64,000 nucleotides of DNA, from assembly GCF_032854445.1 (NCBI RefSeq), contig NC_088303.1, positions 15,817,501 through 15,881,500 on the forward strand, in the 5' to 3' direction. The position numbers were made by a program, and so were the translations under genes. Under the pieces are notes generated by a model. That model had not been told where the DNA came from and searched no databases. It worked only from the letters and a program-made list of their open reading frames with translations. Numbering within the stretch: the stretch's first letter is position 1; each line of letters starts with the position of its first letter. Origin of the DNA: Liolophura sinensis. Its lineage: Eukaryota > Mollusca > Polyplacophora > Chitonida > Chitonidae. Of this stretch, positions 33,901-45,609 are shown one piece after another.

Positions 33901-36900
33901 TGAAGCTCCAGCTGGATCAGCCATTGTTCTTGTAACACAATCAGACATGAACAATAAACTACTAAGTTAAGTCCCAGTTAAGTTAGTCAGGAAAGGACCC
34001 CATTAAAGTTCACAATACAAATATAACTAATCCTGTGTAAAAATAACACTGTAATACTGCTAATGGACACTCCCTCACAAACTAACTGTAATTCACAAAA
34101 ACTTCAAAAATTTGAAGAAAAAAAAACCCAATAATATCAAGCACTATAAATATTTGGTATTCATGGATTTTTGCCCTCATGTATTGAGAACATAACAATG
34201 AATTAAGACATACTGGTAGCTAAGCAATAAAAAACACTCACATCAAGTCTGCATGCAGCTGTGTATAGGCCAGCAAACAGTAAGAGAGTAGCAATGTAAC
34301 CCTGGATCAGGAGGGTGCCACTAATGGAGTGCTTAAACAGCTGATTCCCCAACTTAACTGGAACAAATTCACAAAGTAATTATATAATCAGCTCATGCAT
34401 GATCACATCTTTAATATATATAACAAAAGCAGCTGTTTTGGTATGTGTTTGCTATACAACCATGCAGCACAACTTAACTTAAAGGGAAAAATGTAATATA
34501 AAGACTCAACAAACAGGGTAACATTAAAGGGTTCTTGCATATAAAAGCAAAATACATCGAACAGCAGACAGTAGTTATAAATTATTTTTGATCATTCAGA
34601 AAAGTTGATACAATATGTACAAAATTTCAATGAAGTTACTAAAATGATCAATGTTTTCCCCTGATTAATTTGATAATTTCACACATTTCAACATATCAAT
34701 CTACACAAGAATTATCCTGTGGACTACACCATGAAAGTTTAGAACCCTTATTAGCTTCAAACGGGGCAACCCAGAAGGCGTCTTTCCTAATACTGTTTTA
34801 ATCTAAAAAAAAAAAAGCCAAAAACTGTTTTTTTTTGTATCATTGACACTTACATGTACAATGTATCTAAACAAACAGGTTGCAAGGCAGTGTCAAAATG
34901 CAAATACTCACTGGATGTATAAAGAACCAAAAGTAGATTTGCAACTTGTAGAATAATCATTACTGTACCACCCTAAACACAACAACAACAACATACATTT
35001 TTCACACAATAATCAAGGCATTTCAAAAGTATGACAGAAACATGCTCAAAAACAAGCATACAGTGTAATATTAGAGAAATATTTATAACAGGATTGGGAA
35101 TAAATGATTACACATAGATATTACAAAAACAAACACCAAAGACACCTACAGGTCATATTTACACCATTCAGCTTTCATTTCCCTAAAGTATCATTAATAC
35201 TATAATTTTCAAAATGATGGAAGTACGATTGAAACAGGAAGTAAAAAGTTTTCAACTGAGATCAATACAGCTCTTACTGGACATATGTGAGAGTGTTGAA
35301 GTGCTGAATCCCTTATCTTTTTTGTACCATACATAGTTTATATTTTGTATACAAACGTTACAGAAATTAAATGCAAAACTGCATGATACAAAAGAAGTTT
35401 AACTCAAATAAAATGAATGGCCAAAGCAGCAGAAAATGATGCATATATGTCAAAATACATTGAAAAGGTTGACAAAAGACAGTATTAGTATGCATGTGGC
35501 ATGGTGAAATATAAACACATGTAGTAAATGTACTCACCACAACAAGAAGGACCCTTTTGTCAGATTTCGGCAAAAAATCAATAATTGTTAAAACAAGAAC
35601 ATCAAGGACCTTGAAATAAAAACAATGTGCATTCAATAATCAATATATAAACCAAAAATAGTGAATAAAATTTTCTATAGTTTGCTAAATATATATATGC
35701 TGTATTAAACTAAGAAACATTTGCTCTTTTAAATTAAGCCAACATGAGAGCCATAATGTATAAAGCTTACTTCAATGGCACTCATAAAACTCCGCAACAA
35801 ATCAGAACTACTGACTTAACACTAAGCAAAAAAGGCTTTTTTTTTAAGGAATCTGATCCTTCCATAAGATTCATTTGAATTGTAACTCTGATTGTAAATT
35901 ATCGTTTGAGTTTCTTTTTCACCAAATACTCACCTGTAAAACAAGTGACGAGATAATGATATAATCTGTAAGTTTATCTAAAATGAGACGGAGTTTGTGT
36001 AAATATCTGTGGCATGCATGGCGCCGGACAGGAGACAGGTTTGACAAATTCTCTCCAGATGTCTACAAAAGAAACCAAAAATAAAATCATGTGCTTATAA
36101 CTGCACTTACGTGAAAATAAATCAGTTATGTCTCTCAAAAAAAATCAATCTGAGGTATTACCACAAGAACTAATGACTCATTTTCTTTTTAAATTTGTTC
36201 AAAAGAGAAACGCAGACTGATAACTGCTATGAAATTTATTTCAATTTTATTTTCTTGGTTGGCGTGTTATAAAGCATACTGATATGCTGAGTATCAATGC
36301 AGTTTTAAATTAAGTAGCAAGTTTTATAATATCATGATCACTTTGTCCATAGCAACTCTTTCAACTGACAAATGATTGTTCGTAAAATTTATCATGTTTA
36401 AATCAGAAAGTCTGTTTACCTGCTGGTTTTGCTGATCAACAAATTTTTTTAACACAGAATGAGCCTCCTCTAGGTTTGATAAAACTTTTTCTGCCTGAAT
36501 TATTGACAGCTTTTGTCCAGCACCACTGATAGCACTAGATGGACTGCAAAAGAGGACAAGACAAATATGTTACAAAAAGTACACAACCCCAAGTACACAG
36601 AGCTGACAACTATCTTTAGTATCTTTATAAACATACCAAATCTAGAATCTGAGAATTTCTCTGATGTTAGATTGGGAAGATTATGTTTGGCCAAGGTTTG
36701 CCCAACCTAAACCAAGCCCGTGAGTGCTTCAGTTTAAAATCTTATGTACTTGTCCTTGTCTATTATGTCCAAAGTGGCACAATAGGGAACGTCAATTTAA
36801 GAATTATCAAGGAATCTCAGGCCCACAATGCTATCGAATTAACCAATCGACAATATGGTCAGAAAAATGGCCGACTGACTGGCCACATTTATTTATTTGA

Positions 36901-38125
36901 TTGGCATTTTACAGCGTACTCAAGAATAGTCACTTATATGACAGCAACTAAGGTGGGAGGGAACCAGGCGGAGCCCATGGGAAACGATCACAACCGACAA
37001 GACATATTGTATGAGTACTTTATTTCTCAAGTTACGCATTGACAAACTGTTACGGCAACAGTACAAGCTTTTTAAATAGAGTGTGCTCTGACATTAATTG
37101 GCTTGGTGGCCATCCTTGACTGATAATAATTTTGCCAAACCTAATGTCAATGTAATATTGGACGGAAGCAGCAGTTTTAGGTTGATCAGTCAGATAGTCA
37201 ATGGGCCCATTCTCAAACGTTCACTGTGAAAAGCTGGATCTTCAATGAATTGACATCACTGTACAACGTGACAGTAACCTCAAATTTAAAATTCCCATGA
37301 AACCTAGCCCAAAGCCAAGCTGGACGTTTCTATCGTAAGCCCAGCTTCGGTCATATAGACTTCCACGTGGACAATTTCAGTACAAAAAACGGCTCGAACC
37401 TTACCTTATTTTAGCCATCCACCGATTCCTTAAAACGCTTGAAATGTAATATGTCAAAGCCAGCATTGGTAAACCATCTTTAAACCAACAGTAATCCAGC
37501 CGTTTAAACTTTAAAACTTTCATCTTTGAATTTTTTTTTTCAACTTCAGGCAAGGTGATGGGCCTTGAAAATTTTTATCTTACCCCAAATTCTCTTTGAG
37601 AATTGCATACTCTGTAAACAGAGTGTTGGGTGGCATAAAAATCACCCTGCCGGAAGATGAAAAAACAAAATCCAAACATGGCAGACGCTGATTAGCTTTG
37701 GGCTACATGAAAACCTATCGGAATGCATCTGATACTAACTTTCGTGAGGTGTAAAATTTGTATTGCTGCTTTTGATTGCTACTGACCCACCAATTCAGCT
37801 GTTCACTGTGAAAAGCACTTTTCAATGAAACTGACGTCATGTCCAAAAAAGCACTATAAGCTTTACAACTGAATCTCACATAGGTCTAACGTTACATGTT
37901 CCAGTGATAGTTTTCGAATCAGAGTGTGAGATATTCTACAATTTCATTGGATGCTGTGGTGTACAAAAGCTAGACGTGATTATGCTGGAGGGTGCAACTA
38001 TTCGCCGAACTTTCCTACCTGTAAAATGTGGAATAGCCAGCTCGATAACTGCCTAATGGAGAGTCACTTTCTAAGTTTTCACCCGCATGATCCCAGAGCA
38101 AACCTTCGTCCTGACCGTCCGCCAT
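30943..38125 (-). CDS. Multi-pass membrane protein, unidentified, complete
   Basis: Nine exons: 38019-38125, 36420-36543, 35934-36062, 35538-35609, 34912-34972, 34242-34357, 33278-33386, 32534-32589 and 30943-31125. All introns are GT-AG, and phases join without a break into 318 aa. The start MADGQDEGLLWDHAGENLES is the first ATG after an ETS-like site. Residues 1-45 are acidic and Ser-rich. Residues 46-77 form a probable amphipathic helix or coiled coil (KLSIIQAEKVLSNLEEAHSV). Hydrophobic segments lie near 110-133, 139-162, 176-198, 225-240 and 248-275, so four or five membrane passes. The tail (276-318) is hydrophilic and Ser/Arg/Gln-rich. No signal peptide is seen. I cannot assign a family; the exon structure and composition make it certainly a real gene. 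Confidence 0.88.
31160..31330 (-). mobile_element. SINE family C, 3' part
   Basis: TTATTTATTTGAAACATCTG, ATAATTGTTTAATTGCATAC, CAAGAATTTTTCACTTTTAC, then GACCTTTGGCAAGTTACTGA. Related to the copies at 16948 and 26505. It lies in intron 8 of the membrane-protein gene. Confidence 0.6.
31425..31560 (-). mobile_element. SINE family A, tRNA-like head only
   Basis: Contains AGGAAGCCAGCATGAGCTGG, a B box as GGACTTGAAC and an A box as GCTAACCAACTGATGCATGG. The 3' core and tail are missing. It sits about 50 bp from the next, full-length copy. Confidence 0.8.
31613..31879 (-). mobile_element. SINE family A, full-length reference copy
   Basis: Best-preserved copy in the window. Read on the minus strand: tRNA-like head with an A box (complement of 31853-31869), B box GTTCAAGTCC (complement of 31790-31799), a middle with CTGCGGATGGTCGTGGGTTT and the conserved 3' core TCGTATAAGTGAAATATTCT, ending in an AT-rich tail. 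A perfect 11-bp target duplication GACCTGCTTAA flanks it (31602-31612 and 31880-31890), which suggests a fairly recent insertion. It lies in intron 8 of the membrane-protein gene. Confidence 0.95.
36884..36988 (-). mobile_element. SINE family A fragment
   Basis: TTTATTTGATTGGCATTTTA, CAGCGTACTCAAGAATAGTC and GGAGGGAACCAGGCGGAGCC. It lies in intron 1 of the membrane-protein gene; the head is lost. Confidence 0.8.
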
Positions 38126-38130
38126 TTTGA

Positions 38131-38138
38131 CCGGAAGT
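38131..38138 (+). promoter_or_regulatory. ETS-type site at the membrane-protein gene start
   Basis: CCGGAAGT lies just upstream of the ATG at 38125 (on the minus strand, ACTTCCGG ending 5 bp before it). ETS-family sites commonly sit at TATA-less transcription starts of broadly expressed genes. TCACATGACC, an E-box-like word, follows at 38166. Function is inferred only from the motif. Confidence 0.45.
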
Positions 38139-38139
38139 C

Positions 38140-38926
38140 ATCTGGATTGTGCGGCGAGGCCAGATCACATGACCAAACAAATGACAGTTGCTTCAAGCAG
38201 TATCATCCGATTGGTGTAGACTGATGGTAAAGCTGAGTTCGAAATGATGAAAAAACTTTGCAGTTCACCTTGAATAAGGGTGTCTCTCTCTGTAGCCAAT
38301 GTAAGGACTTGTCTCCTTTCTATAGTCTTAGTTCTGTAAGTCTATTTCTCTTAGCTCAGGTATATATGTGAGACGGTTATAAAGTTTGTGTTCTAGGTAG
38401 TTCTACCTACCTTAATTCTGAATCCAACAAATCAACTACAGTCTGTGAGACCTATATATTATTCTACATGCACATGCCCAGAGTTTTAACGTGCCGTGGT
38501 CAGAAGGGTGTATAAGGGCCTATAGCCTACGTAAGCCTATATATGTATGTACAGTGAGTCCGTAATATTACTCCACAACCCGTACAAGCCCATGTGGAAT
38601 TTATTTTTTCAAAACTGTTCATCGTAATGAATTGAAAGTTTCGATGAATCAAAGGTCATGTTACAGTATCGGTCGTTTCGTCCATGTTTGACAAAAAAGG
38701 CGGTTCTCATGCCTAGAGGCCTATACATGTACATATAATTAAAACTTGGTAGGCCTATGTGACCAATACATCGTTATAAATATCAATGGCAGAGATGGGT
38801 AATCTTGACTGACAATCGCCCAAAAGGAGATATACTTCATTAACGGTCAGTTTTATTTAGCATCCACAAATAGGTGTTCGGTATATGTACATGTATGTAC
38901 AACAGCGTGGGCCAATAACTGCAGTT
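38140..38926. other. Intergenic stretch upstream of the membrane-protein gene
   Basis: No gene recognised. Presumed promoter-proximal region of the minus-strand gene on its left side, then unremarkable sequence with ATGTACATGTATGTACA microrepeats near 38886. Confidence 0.4.
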
Positions 38927-39062
38927 CATTTGATTGGTGTTTTTACGGTACTCACTTTACGGTACTTAAGAATATTTCACTTATATGAAATGGTCAGCAC
39001 CATTCTGCGAGGAAACAGAGCAGAGCCTGGGGGCAAACCCACGACCATCCGCAGGTTCCTGG
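38927..39062 (-). mobile_element. SINE family A, 3' half with internal duplication
   Basis: TTTGATTGGTGTTTTTACGG, then TACTCACTTTACGG duplicated, TTCACTTATATGAAATGGTC and CCCACGACCATCCGCAGGTT. It breaks off there and runs almost directly into a family B copy. Confidence 0.82.
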
Positions 39063-39094
39063 AATACATGAACGAATGCTTGGTGTTTACCGTC

Positions 39095-39405
39095 GTGCTT
39101 CACAATTTTTAATCATATGACGATGAGGTCATTACGTATGTGTACATATACTGTGTCTTCTTATGACAGAGCGAGCTCATGCCGCCAGAGTGCTGGCGCC
39201 ACTGAAGTATCATATGTCGAAGACACCCAACCCAGTCACATTTTACTGTTCATCGGGTTCATAGCCCTGTTTCCTTGCTCTATAACCTCTTATGCTGAAC
39301 GCCAAAGGAGGCAGCAACAAGTACCATTTTTAAAGCCTTTGGTATCAGCCAACCCAGGTTTGCATCCCGGGACTCCCGACATCGAGGCGGACGCTCTAAC
39401 CGGTT
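39095..39405 (-). mobile_element. SINE family B, full length
   Basis: Complete copy with the tRNA-like head on the minus strand: an A-box region GGTTAGAGCGTCCGCCTCGA-type (complement of 39376-39403) and a B box around CCCGGGATGCAAACC. The 3' part contains TGCTTCACAATTTTTAATCA, shared with 10507-10530. Long open frames across it are shadows. Confidence 0.8.
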
Positions 39406-39506
39406 GCTTGAAGACCTTCCCACACTGCTCAGAGGTGCCAGAGTCATTGCGCTGTGCTGGCACGCATAATGCTTGCAACGGCCGTTTAAGTGAAATATAT
39501 ACAGAA

Positions 39507-39743
39507 GAATATTTCACTTATACGATGGCGCTGAGCATATGAGGGGAGGAAAACGGGGGCAAAGCCCGGGAGAAACCCACGGCCCACGACCATCCGCAGG
39601 TTGCTGGAAGACTTTGTCACGTATGCGGTTGGAGAGGAAGCCAGCATGAGCTGGACTTGAACTCGCATCAAACCCATTGGTGGGAGATTCTTGGGTCTTT
39701 TCGCCGTGCTGGCGTGTTAATCCCCTGGGCCACAAAGGCCCCC
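39507..39743 (-). mobile_element. SINE family A, nearly complete
   Basis: Starts inside the core (AATATTTCACTTATACGATG) and continues through GAGCTGGACTTGAACTCGCA (B box) to GGGCCACAAAGGCCCC. The AT tail is missing. A short head-like fragment just before it (39408-39470, GACCTTCCCACACTGCTC and GTCATTGCGCTGTGCTGGCA) suggests nested insertions. Confidence 0.85.
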
Positions 39744-39795
39744 TATAAGTGAAATACTCTAGTAAGGCACCAATCAGAACAATGAAATAAAGACA
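39744..39795 (+). mobile_element. SINE family A tail, opposite orientation
   Basis: TATAAGTGAAATACTCTAGT, AAGGCACCAATCAGAACAAT and AAATAAAG: family A core and tail in plus orientation, abutting the minus-oriented copy. Confidence 0.7.
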
Positions 39796-41152
39796 CGCAA
39801 GATAGATTTTTTTATTGTCCACTTTCCAAAATGAAGTGAAAGCTCTAGTCCCTTATTTAGACCTATTTAACAGAAGATCTCGCCAATTTTAGAGCTAAAA
39901 CTGGCTGATGAAATGACAGATGACTGCAGCTCGTCAGATGGAGATACTCCCTCTAGTGCTTTGTGCGCTTATTGGACCAGCACATCCCCAGTCTTTAGCA
40001 ATACTATATACATGTATATGTGCGACTATATCATAGTAAAACCATGCTGGTCCCAATGATAAACCGATCTTGTGCAGAAGTTGTCACCCTTGAGGGTCCG
40101 GGAGATAAGCACTCGTAGCGGCGCCTGTTTGATGGTAGCGCTAAAAAGTGATGATGGTGACAAAGTGTCTGTTGCATGGTGGCTAGTGAAGTAGCTAGTC
40201 ACCAAGGGCAATTCCTCTTAGAACGAATGCTTTGTTAAAATACACCCCATTCACCTTGAAAAGGTATATGTACAACGTTCAGGCCTTTGCCTTACGGTGA
40301 ATATATATGTTCCTATGCGGGATAACTTAGTCTGGTATCCAGTCACTTTACCTAAATCTGCCAGAAAGTGAGTGGCTCCTGTTAGGACAAAGAATTTTAA
40401 ATTTCTCTGTTCAGGGTGCACATCCTCAATGCATTGCCGATGACAGAAAAAAAAAATTATGCTTTTGTTTTAAACGTCATTTACATTAGGTTGAGACTTC
40501 CAAATCTGACTGAACAGACTAATTTTCGGCTTCATCTAGGGGGTTCCTTTCGACTATCCAGCCACTCAACTCGCTGTACTTAGAAAACTGAAACCTTGAC
40601 TGGGTTACCTCACCTTGTTTAGACGACGGGTTATGTTCAACGATCTTGGAATGTCAGAAAAAAAAATTATATATCACTTTCAAGCTATAATCGTTTATAT
40701 GTGCGATCCAAGAGTAGGTTATCTCGTCGGGCAGATGGTTTAGACCAGTGACAGGTTTCCACAATCTATTTTTATTGGAAAACATGAACCCCACGAGGTT
40801 TAATTAGGGAGTCAAATATTCAATTGTGGCTTGCCAACATCATTGAAGACTGTACACTTCTCGTCTTTGTAGGATTCCGCCCTTAGGTATTTGGACAAAC
40901 CCTAGGTGGGTGGACCGTATACTGAAGAGTTTTTAAAAAAAAAAAAAAATTAAGCTTTTGCGCCATAGGCGTCATCACTTTCAATATCTTGAAGCAAAAT
41001 CAAACAAAAATGTTGAAAAAAAAATTCATGTAGTGAACAAATGTATTGCCCGAGTCTGTCGAAAACAAGGATACGCATCATTTGTCTACGAATTCAAAAG
41101 AGAGGTGGTTGTTGCATTCATGCATTCGGACTGAGCATATTTTATACATATC

Positions 41153-41158
<6 letters not shown>
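39796..41158. other. Intergenic stretch, no gene recognised
   Basis: Short duplicated words (CAGAAAAAAAAAATTATGC near 40444; AAAAAAAAAATTAAGCTTTT near 40941) suggest decayed repeats. No coding exon found. Confidence 0.4.

Positions 41159-41186
<28 letters not shown>
41159..41186. repeat. Poly(T) tract, about 28 bp
   Basis: Uninterrupted T run. With the A31 run at 41915-41945 it brackets about 730 bp of sequence with no recognised content. Confidence 0.9.
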
Positions 41187-41189
<3 letters not shown>

Positions 41190-41910
41190 CCATTTTCTTC
41201 TATCCAAAATTGGTGCACGCGAACCAATTCAAACTCGATGGTTATAAAAAAACTTCCCTATTAATCGGTTGGACACATGGCAAGAGTTCAAACCCAGGCT
41301 TAGACAGCATCCCTCCTTCCCCATTGTAGCGAAAGCGACACAAAGTTGCTAACAACGCTTGAGGGTGGTTTTATTTCGCAGTTCACCGTTCTCGGGGAAA
41401 CAATATGGTGTGCATGTCTAAAAGCACAATTGTACAAATTTGTGCCATAACTCGCCAAAGCCAATTCCGTGTGAAAGGTTCCTCTGGGGAGCAGTCGTTT
41501 TCTGACCTTCAGTTCTTTTGTTTAGCATGGGACGTTCCGTTGTGGCAAGCAGATACCAAGCACGAATTTGACAATGACAAACGGAAATACGACTACCCTA
41601 GTTCTCGGTCAGTGGCTTGAGAGAAAGCTATGTGACAGGCCTTCGTTGTTCAACCCTCGCCAGCTACCTATACAGCTTACTTCAATGAAGTGTGAAATAT
41701 TGATGACGGCTTTATTGTTTCAAACACCTCCACCCACCCAAAATTTCAATAAAATAAAATTTTGCGGGAACCAAGAATTACCTCCTGGGGAAGCATTTCC
41801 ATAGTAAAACCAAGCCACAAAAGTCCAAGTACCTTGCACCCGTTACTTGGAGTAGCCGAATCCTGCTTGACAAGGTCGTTACATACCTCGAGACCGCATC
41901 ATACAAATGA

Positions 41911-41914
<4 letters not shown>

Positions 41915-41945
<31 letters not shown>
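41915..41945. repeat. Poly(A) tract, 31 bp
   Basis: Uninterrupted A run just downstream of the ZP gene 1 poly(A) signal. The mRNA-sense strand is T here, so it is not a templated poly(A) tail of that gene. Confidence 0.9.
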
Positions 41946-41949
<4 letters not shown>

Positions 41950-41967
41950 GGGTTTAAGTAAAAACAG

Positions 41968-41973
41968 TTTAAT
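41968..41973 (-). other. Poly(A) signal variant, ZP gene 1
   Basis: TTTAAT on the plus strand gives ATTAAA about 92 bp beyond the stop. The surrounding TTTAATCGACT is conserved at the same place after ZP gene 2. Confidence 0.5.
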
Positions 41974-42064
41974 CGACTATTCGATTACAGCAATAAGAGA
42001 AACAAACAAAAAGAAAGAGACTAACAAATGCAGTAACATACGTAACAAATCAGTAGAAAAACGG

Positions 42065-44540
42065 TCAGTCTAAAGTATATTGCTTCGACACAGTTCCAAA
42101 TGGCTGGAGATCACCTGGAAGGTATGAAAAACAATACTGTTTAGTTGAATTGATACAATCATTTGAACGATTTCATGGTTTACATCTTCAAAATAAATTT
42201 GGAAAGAGTAACGTGAATTTTTTTTTCTTTTTTTTAACTATCAAAAAAAGTTGTTCCAGTAGTAGAGCTAATACTATCGATTCAAGAAGCCAAGAGATTT
42301 TTTAAATTTTATTTACCAGGTATGGACCTCTTTGGGCTGGATGGTTTAGCAAATTCCACAACGCAGGAATCCTAGTGGGAGACAAAAAATTAATATGTAG
42401 ACTTGCACCCAGTTAATTACAGTTAACTAAATTTTCAGTAAATTTTAATAAATGATCTTAACACTTGGAATTCGAGGCGGCTTAACAGTGGACAGATTTC
42501 ATGAAATGCATACCCCATCGCAGTTCTGGTTACATGCAGTGTATGTACACTCAAACCGTATTGTAGAGTCTCCTCCGGAGAGTTTGAAGGCTTCAAACCA
42601 CGGGCTGTACACACAATTGCCGCGAGTTTCAAATCCGATAGTCTTCGGGAAGATCAAACCATCTCCGCAACTGTTATGTAAGCCAAAACATAGTGAGGTT
42701 GAGAAATTTTTTACTTTCATAAGCTCTGGAAATCAGTGGAATAGGATATGCAACGAGCAAAGAAAAAAAAATGATTTCCTTCCAATATGTTTTGGGGGGG
42801 GGGGGAAGAGTTAAAGTCTATAAAAAGCCAATTAAAATAAAAGCTCACCCAGCTCGTAGAACGTAATATCTGCTTTGGGAATTTACTGCTGCGCAGCTGA
42901 GGGCACGAAACGAATTCAGCCGACCTGAGCAGGAGGAAAAAAAAAAAAAGGCAAATTTCTATTAACTTGTAATGCTTGACCGCGTTACGGGGATAGACGA
43001 GGCCTGCAATAATAAACGATTAGATTTTAATAGCAGTTACGTACACAAAAAGGAAACCTGCCAAACTGGTGGTTACCCAGTTCCTTATGTAGGTAAAAAA
43101 AAACTCTTCGGCCTAAGAGACTTCAGAGTCCGATTTTTTGGTACAAAACGCATTTAGACCTGTTGAAAGAGTTCCCAGCTGAATCGTGCTGACCTGTAGT
43201 ATCCCAAGCAACAAGTTGTATTTTCCTGCCAATGGAGATGTGATCTCCGGTGACCTCTTGTCCTAGTGCATCCATGACCTTCAGGGTGAAAGTAGCAGAC
43301 GAGTTACCACCGAGAAGAGTTTGCTTCTCCCATGGGTTCAGGAACCTAAAATTAACAAAGGAAAATTTTTTTAAAATGCCGAGATTTGGCCGGGTATCTT
43401 GTCAGTTGCCATCTAATATTTCTGAAAGACCTTAAAAACAGAATCTTCACATTTGTTTGCACAGACACCTTAATATATAGTTAATGTGTGGGTTACGTTA
43501 AATCCTGTAATTTCGGTTTACCAGTCCGCAATGGTTTCAGTCTTGGAAACGGCCTTGCCGTGGGCATCGTAGGCACACGAAATGGTGTGGATTTTGCGCT
43601 CTTGTATGATCTGGGCGTCCCGTTCTCCCCAGCCCACTTCTACGTCCACCGTGTACGTTCGAATACCTTCCTTTTTCTACAATGTGTGAACAAATAAAAA
43701 TCAAATAAAGGCGGGGTATATATTAGGTACAGTTTTGCTGGATAATCCATGGGATAATTGGCTTGAAGTAAATTAGGTTAATCGAAGCTTACGTAAAACT
43801 GGCATGCTGTCCCCACGTAGGACTGACTGAAGGAGCCATCCACTTCCCAGTTAACTGGGTCTACGACCGTCAAAGGTTTGTCCCCATTCCTGCACCTGGC
43901 CAAGGCATAGGCAGGGACGTCGGCGGTCAGATGGAGGGTTGGTGTGTCCAGGTCACTCGCTGGGCACTTCGAGAACACTGTAAGCACACCAGTTTAAAAT
44001 ACTTCAAGATATCAAATGGGGATAAACTTATCCTTTGAGTGCCAGCCTAAAATACTGATGTCCAAGAAGGGTTTGAATACTAAATGAAAATAAATGAGTC
44101 AATTTCACAATTCTGGCAGATAGATACTTACGGTGCACAATAGGATCGTCTGCCAAAGCAAAGGTAACCTGGGTTAAAAAAAAAAGTGTAAATACTTTTA
44201 AAATAGTAAAATGCATGAAATAGTGCGAAAAAATAGTAGAAAATAATCCTTGTAATGCTATTGGTTGAACAAAACTAAGGTTATGGACATCATCCCGTCC
44301 ATGTAAGGTATGCTTTGAACAAATTTCTATACAGTTTCTTACACAAAAATGTCTAGTTGCATCAAAGCCTGCAGTGCGAACAACGTTTTGTCCAAAAGTT
44401 AGACAGGCTTAACGAGAAAATTCCTGCACTGCGGAAGATCCAGATTTCCTTCTTCAACTATATGTATGCAAAAGAAGATTCTGTAATGCGTTGAAACAGA
44501 ATGAACTTACCAGACTGATGTATAGTGCGATGTTCAGCAT
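42065..44540 (-). CDS. ZP-domain secreted protein 1 (vitelline-coat type)
   Basis: Nine exons: 44511-44540, 44132-44168, 43793-43977, 43522-43676, 43194-43345, 42849-42924, 42514-42670, 42317-42371 and 42065-42114. All are GT-AG with continuous phases; 897 bp, 298 aa. A signal peptide (MLNIALYISLVTFALA) is followed by a single ZP domain filling nearly all of the protein. The ZP-N part is rich in beta-type sequence (exons 3-4). The ZP-C part has LKVMDALGQEV, the CGDGLIFPKTIGF block and FECTYTACNQNCDGDSC, the closing cysteines of ZP domains; there are eleven cysteines after the signal. SPKRSIP after the last cysteine may be the protease cleavage site that precedes polymerisation. There is no membrane anchor in the short tail (GDLQPFGTVSKQYTLD). 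ZP proteins polymerise into egg coats and other extracellular matrices; an egg vitelline role is likely but not shown. Confidence 0.92.
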
Positions 44541-44822
44541 GGTTCAAATGGAATTTCGGAAGATCGAAAAGTAAACTAGGAACAACTGAAACAAGAACCG
44601 ATTGGGGAAAATTTAACACCTGGATTGAAAGAGGTAAACAGCAGTAAATTCTTTGAAGTGAACATCTGGAAATTAAAATTATAAGGGCTTCTCGTTATAC
44701 CTAATAGAAGAACAATAACAACGAGACGGAATAGTCCCACAAATGAAACCTCTCCCTGAAAACAAACACAACGACCAACTGAGGGAACGGAAAAGCTATG
44801 TTGGCCGCAGAACAATGTGGTC

Positions 44823-44829
44823 TTTTATA
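44823..44829 (-). promoter_or_regulatory. TATA box, ZP gene 1
   Basis: TATAAAA on the gene strand, 283 bp before the ATG. The position relative to the CRE-like element is conserved in ZP gene 2. Confidence 0.7.
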
Positions 44830-44841
44830 ACTGTTCTGCAC

Positions 44842-44849
44842 TGACGTCA
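44842..44849 (-). promoter_or_regulatory. CRE (TGACGTCA), ZP gene 1
   Basis: Perfect palindromic cAMP-response element 12 bp upstream of the TATA box. The equivalent element lies 11 bp upstream of the TATA box in ZP gene 2, within AAATGACGTCAG context in both. CREB/ATF binding is inferred from the consensus. Confidence 0.7.
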
Positions 44850-45420
44850 TTTACTCTCCACTCTCGGTCCATGACTTCCACATTTACATGTGAATACCAC
44901 TGCGCAGCTTGTGTGAAGAAGCGTAGCAGGTGACTGTGAATAAGTTTTCCTGTCTCAGCGAATGGGAGGGGATTATAACACCAGGTTAGAATCCGGGAAG
45001 ATGTATTACATGAAGGATATTCTCACCGGCGCGTGTAATGCAAATGAGCCGACAAGAAATTTCAGTGGAAAGATTTCGTTACGAATTTTGTTTTAAATTT
45101 AAATGTGTCAGCGGTGCCTTCCAATATACACAGATCTTGATCAAAAGAAATACCACAGCTTGTTGTCTGTCTAGCGCTCAGTGTAAAGACGGATGTCATG
45201 GTCTGCTGCTGAGAGTCAGGGGACTGGAAATCTGTATTTCAACTTCATTGTTCGTGACAATCACTGTCAGATAGATTCTTTACGGTTGTCTTTACGCGAT
45301 ACCGGACATGCGTTATCGAGGCTTTCGAAGTTCAAGACAGCCTAATGGTTGTATTTTCTTGACAGCAAATACTATAAATAGTCTCTCTGGCTCAGGTCAT
45401 TCAAAAAACTTTAAAAAGTT

Positions 45421-45525
45421 ACTTTTTACTGCCTCGCTTGGCAGTCAACACTGAGAAGTTAGAGCAAGGAAACATAATTCGTTGGCCCGGTGTCAGTATA
45501 ATGTGACTGGGTGGGTTGTCATGAT
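45421..45525 (+). mobile_element. SINE family B fragment
   Basis: TACTGCCTCGCTTGGCAGTC, AGAGCAAGGAAAC and GGTGTCAGTATAATGTGACT are the reverse complement of the family B body. No tRNA head. Confidence 0.7.
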
Positions 45526-45609
45526 TGGTGTCAATAAAAGTATATTATTTTGCTCTATTTTCCTAAGTTCATAGTTTACAAAACTACATTTCCCACAACC
45601 TTCTTCAGT

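Noticed and set aside
39117..39542. 141-codon plus-strand frame
   Set aside because: Runs through SINE family B and the start of a family A copy.
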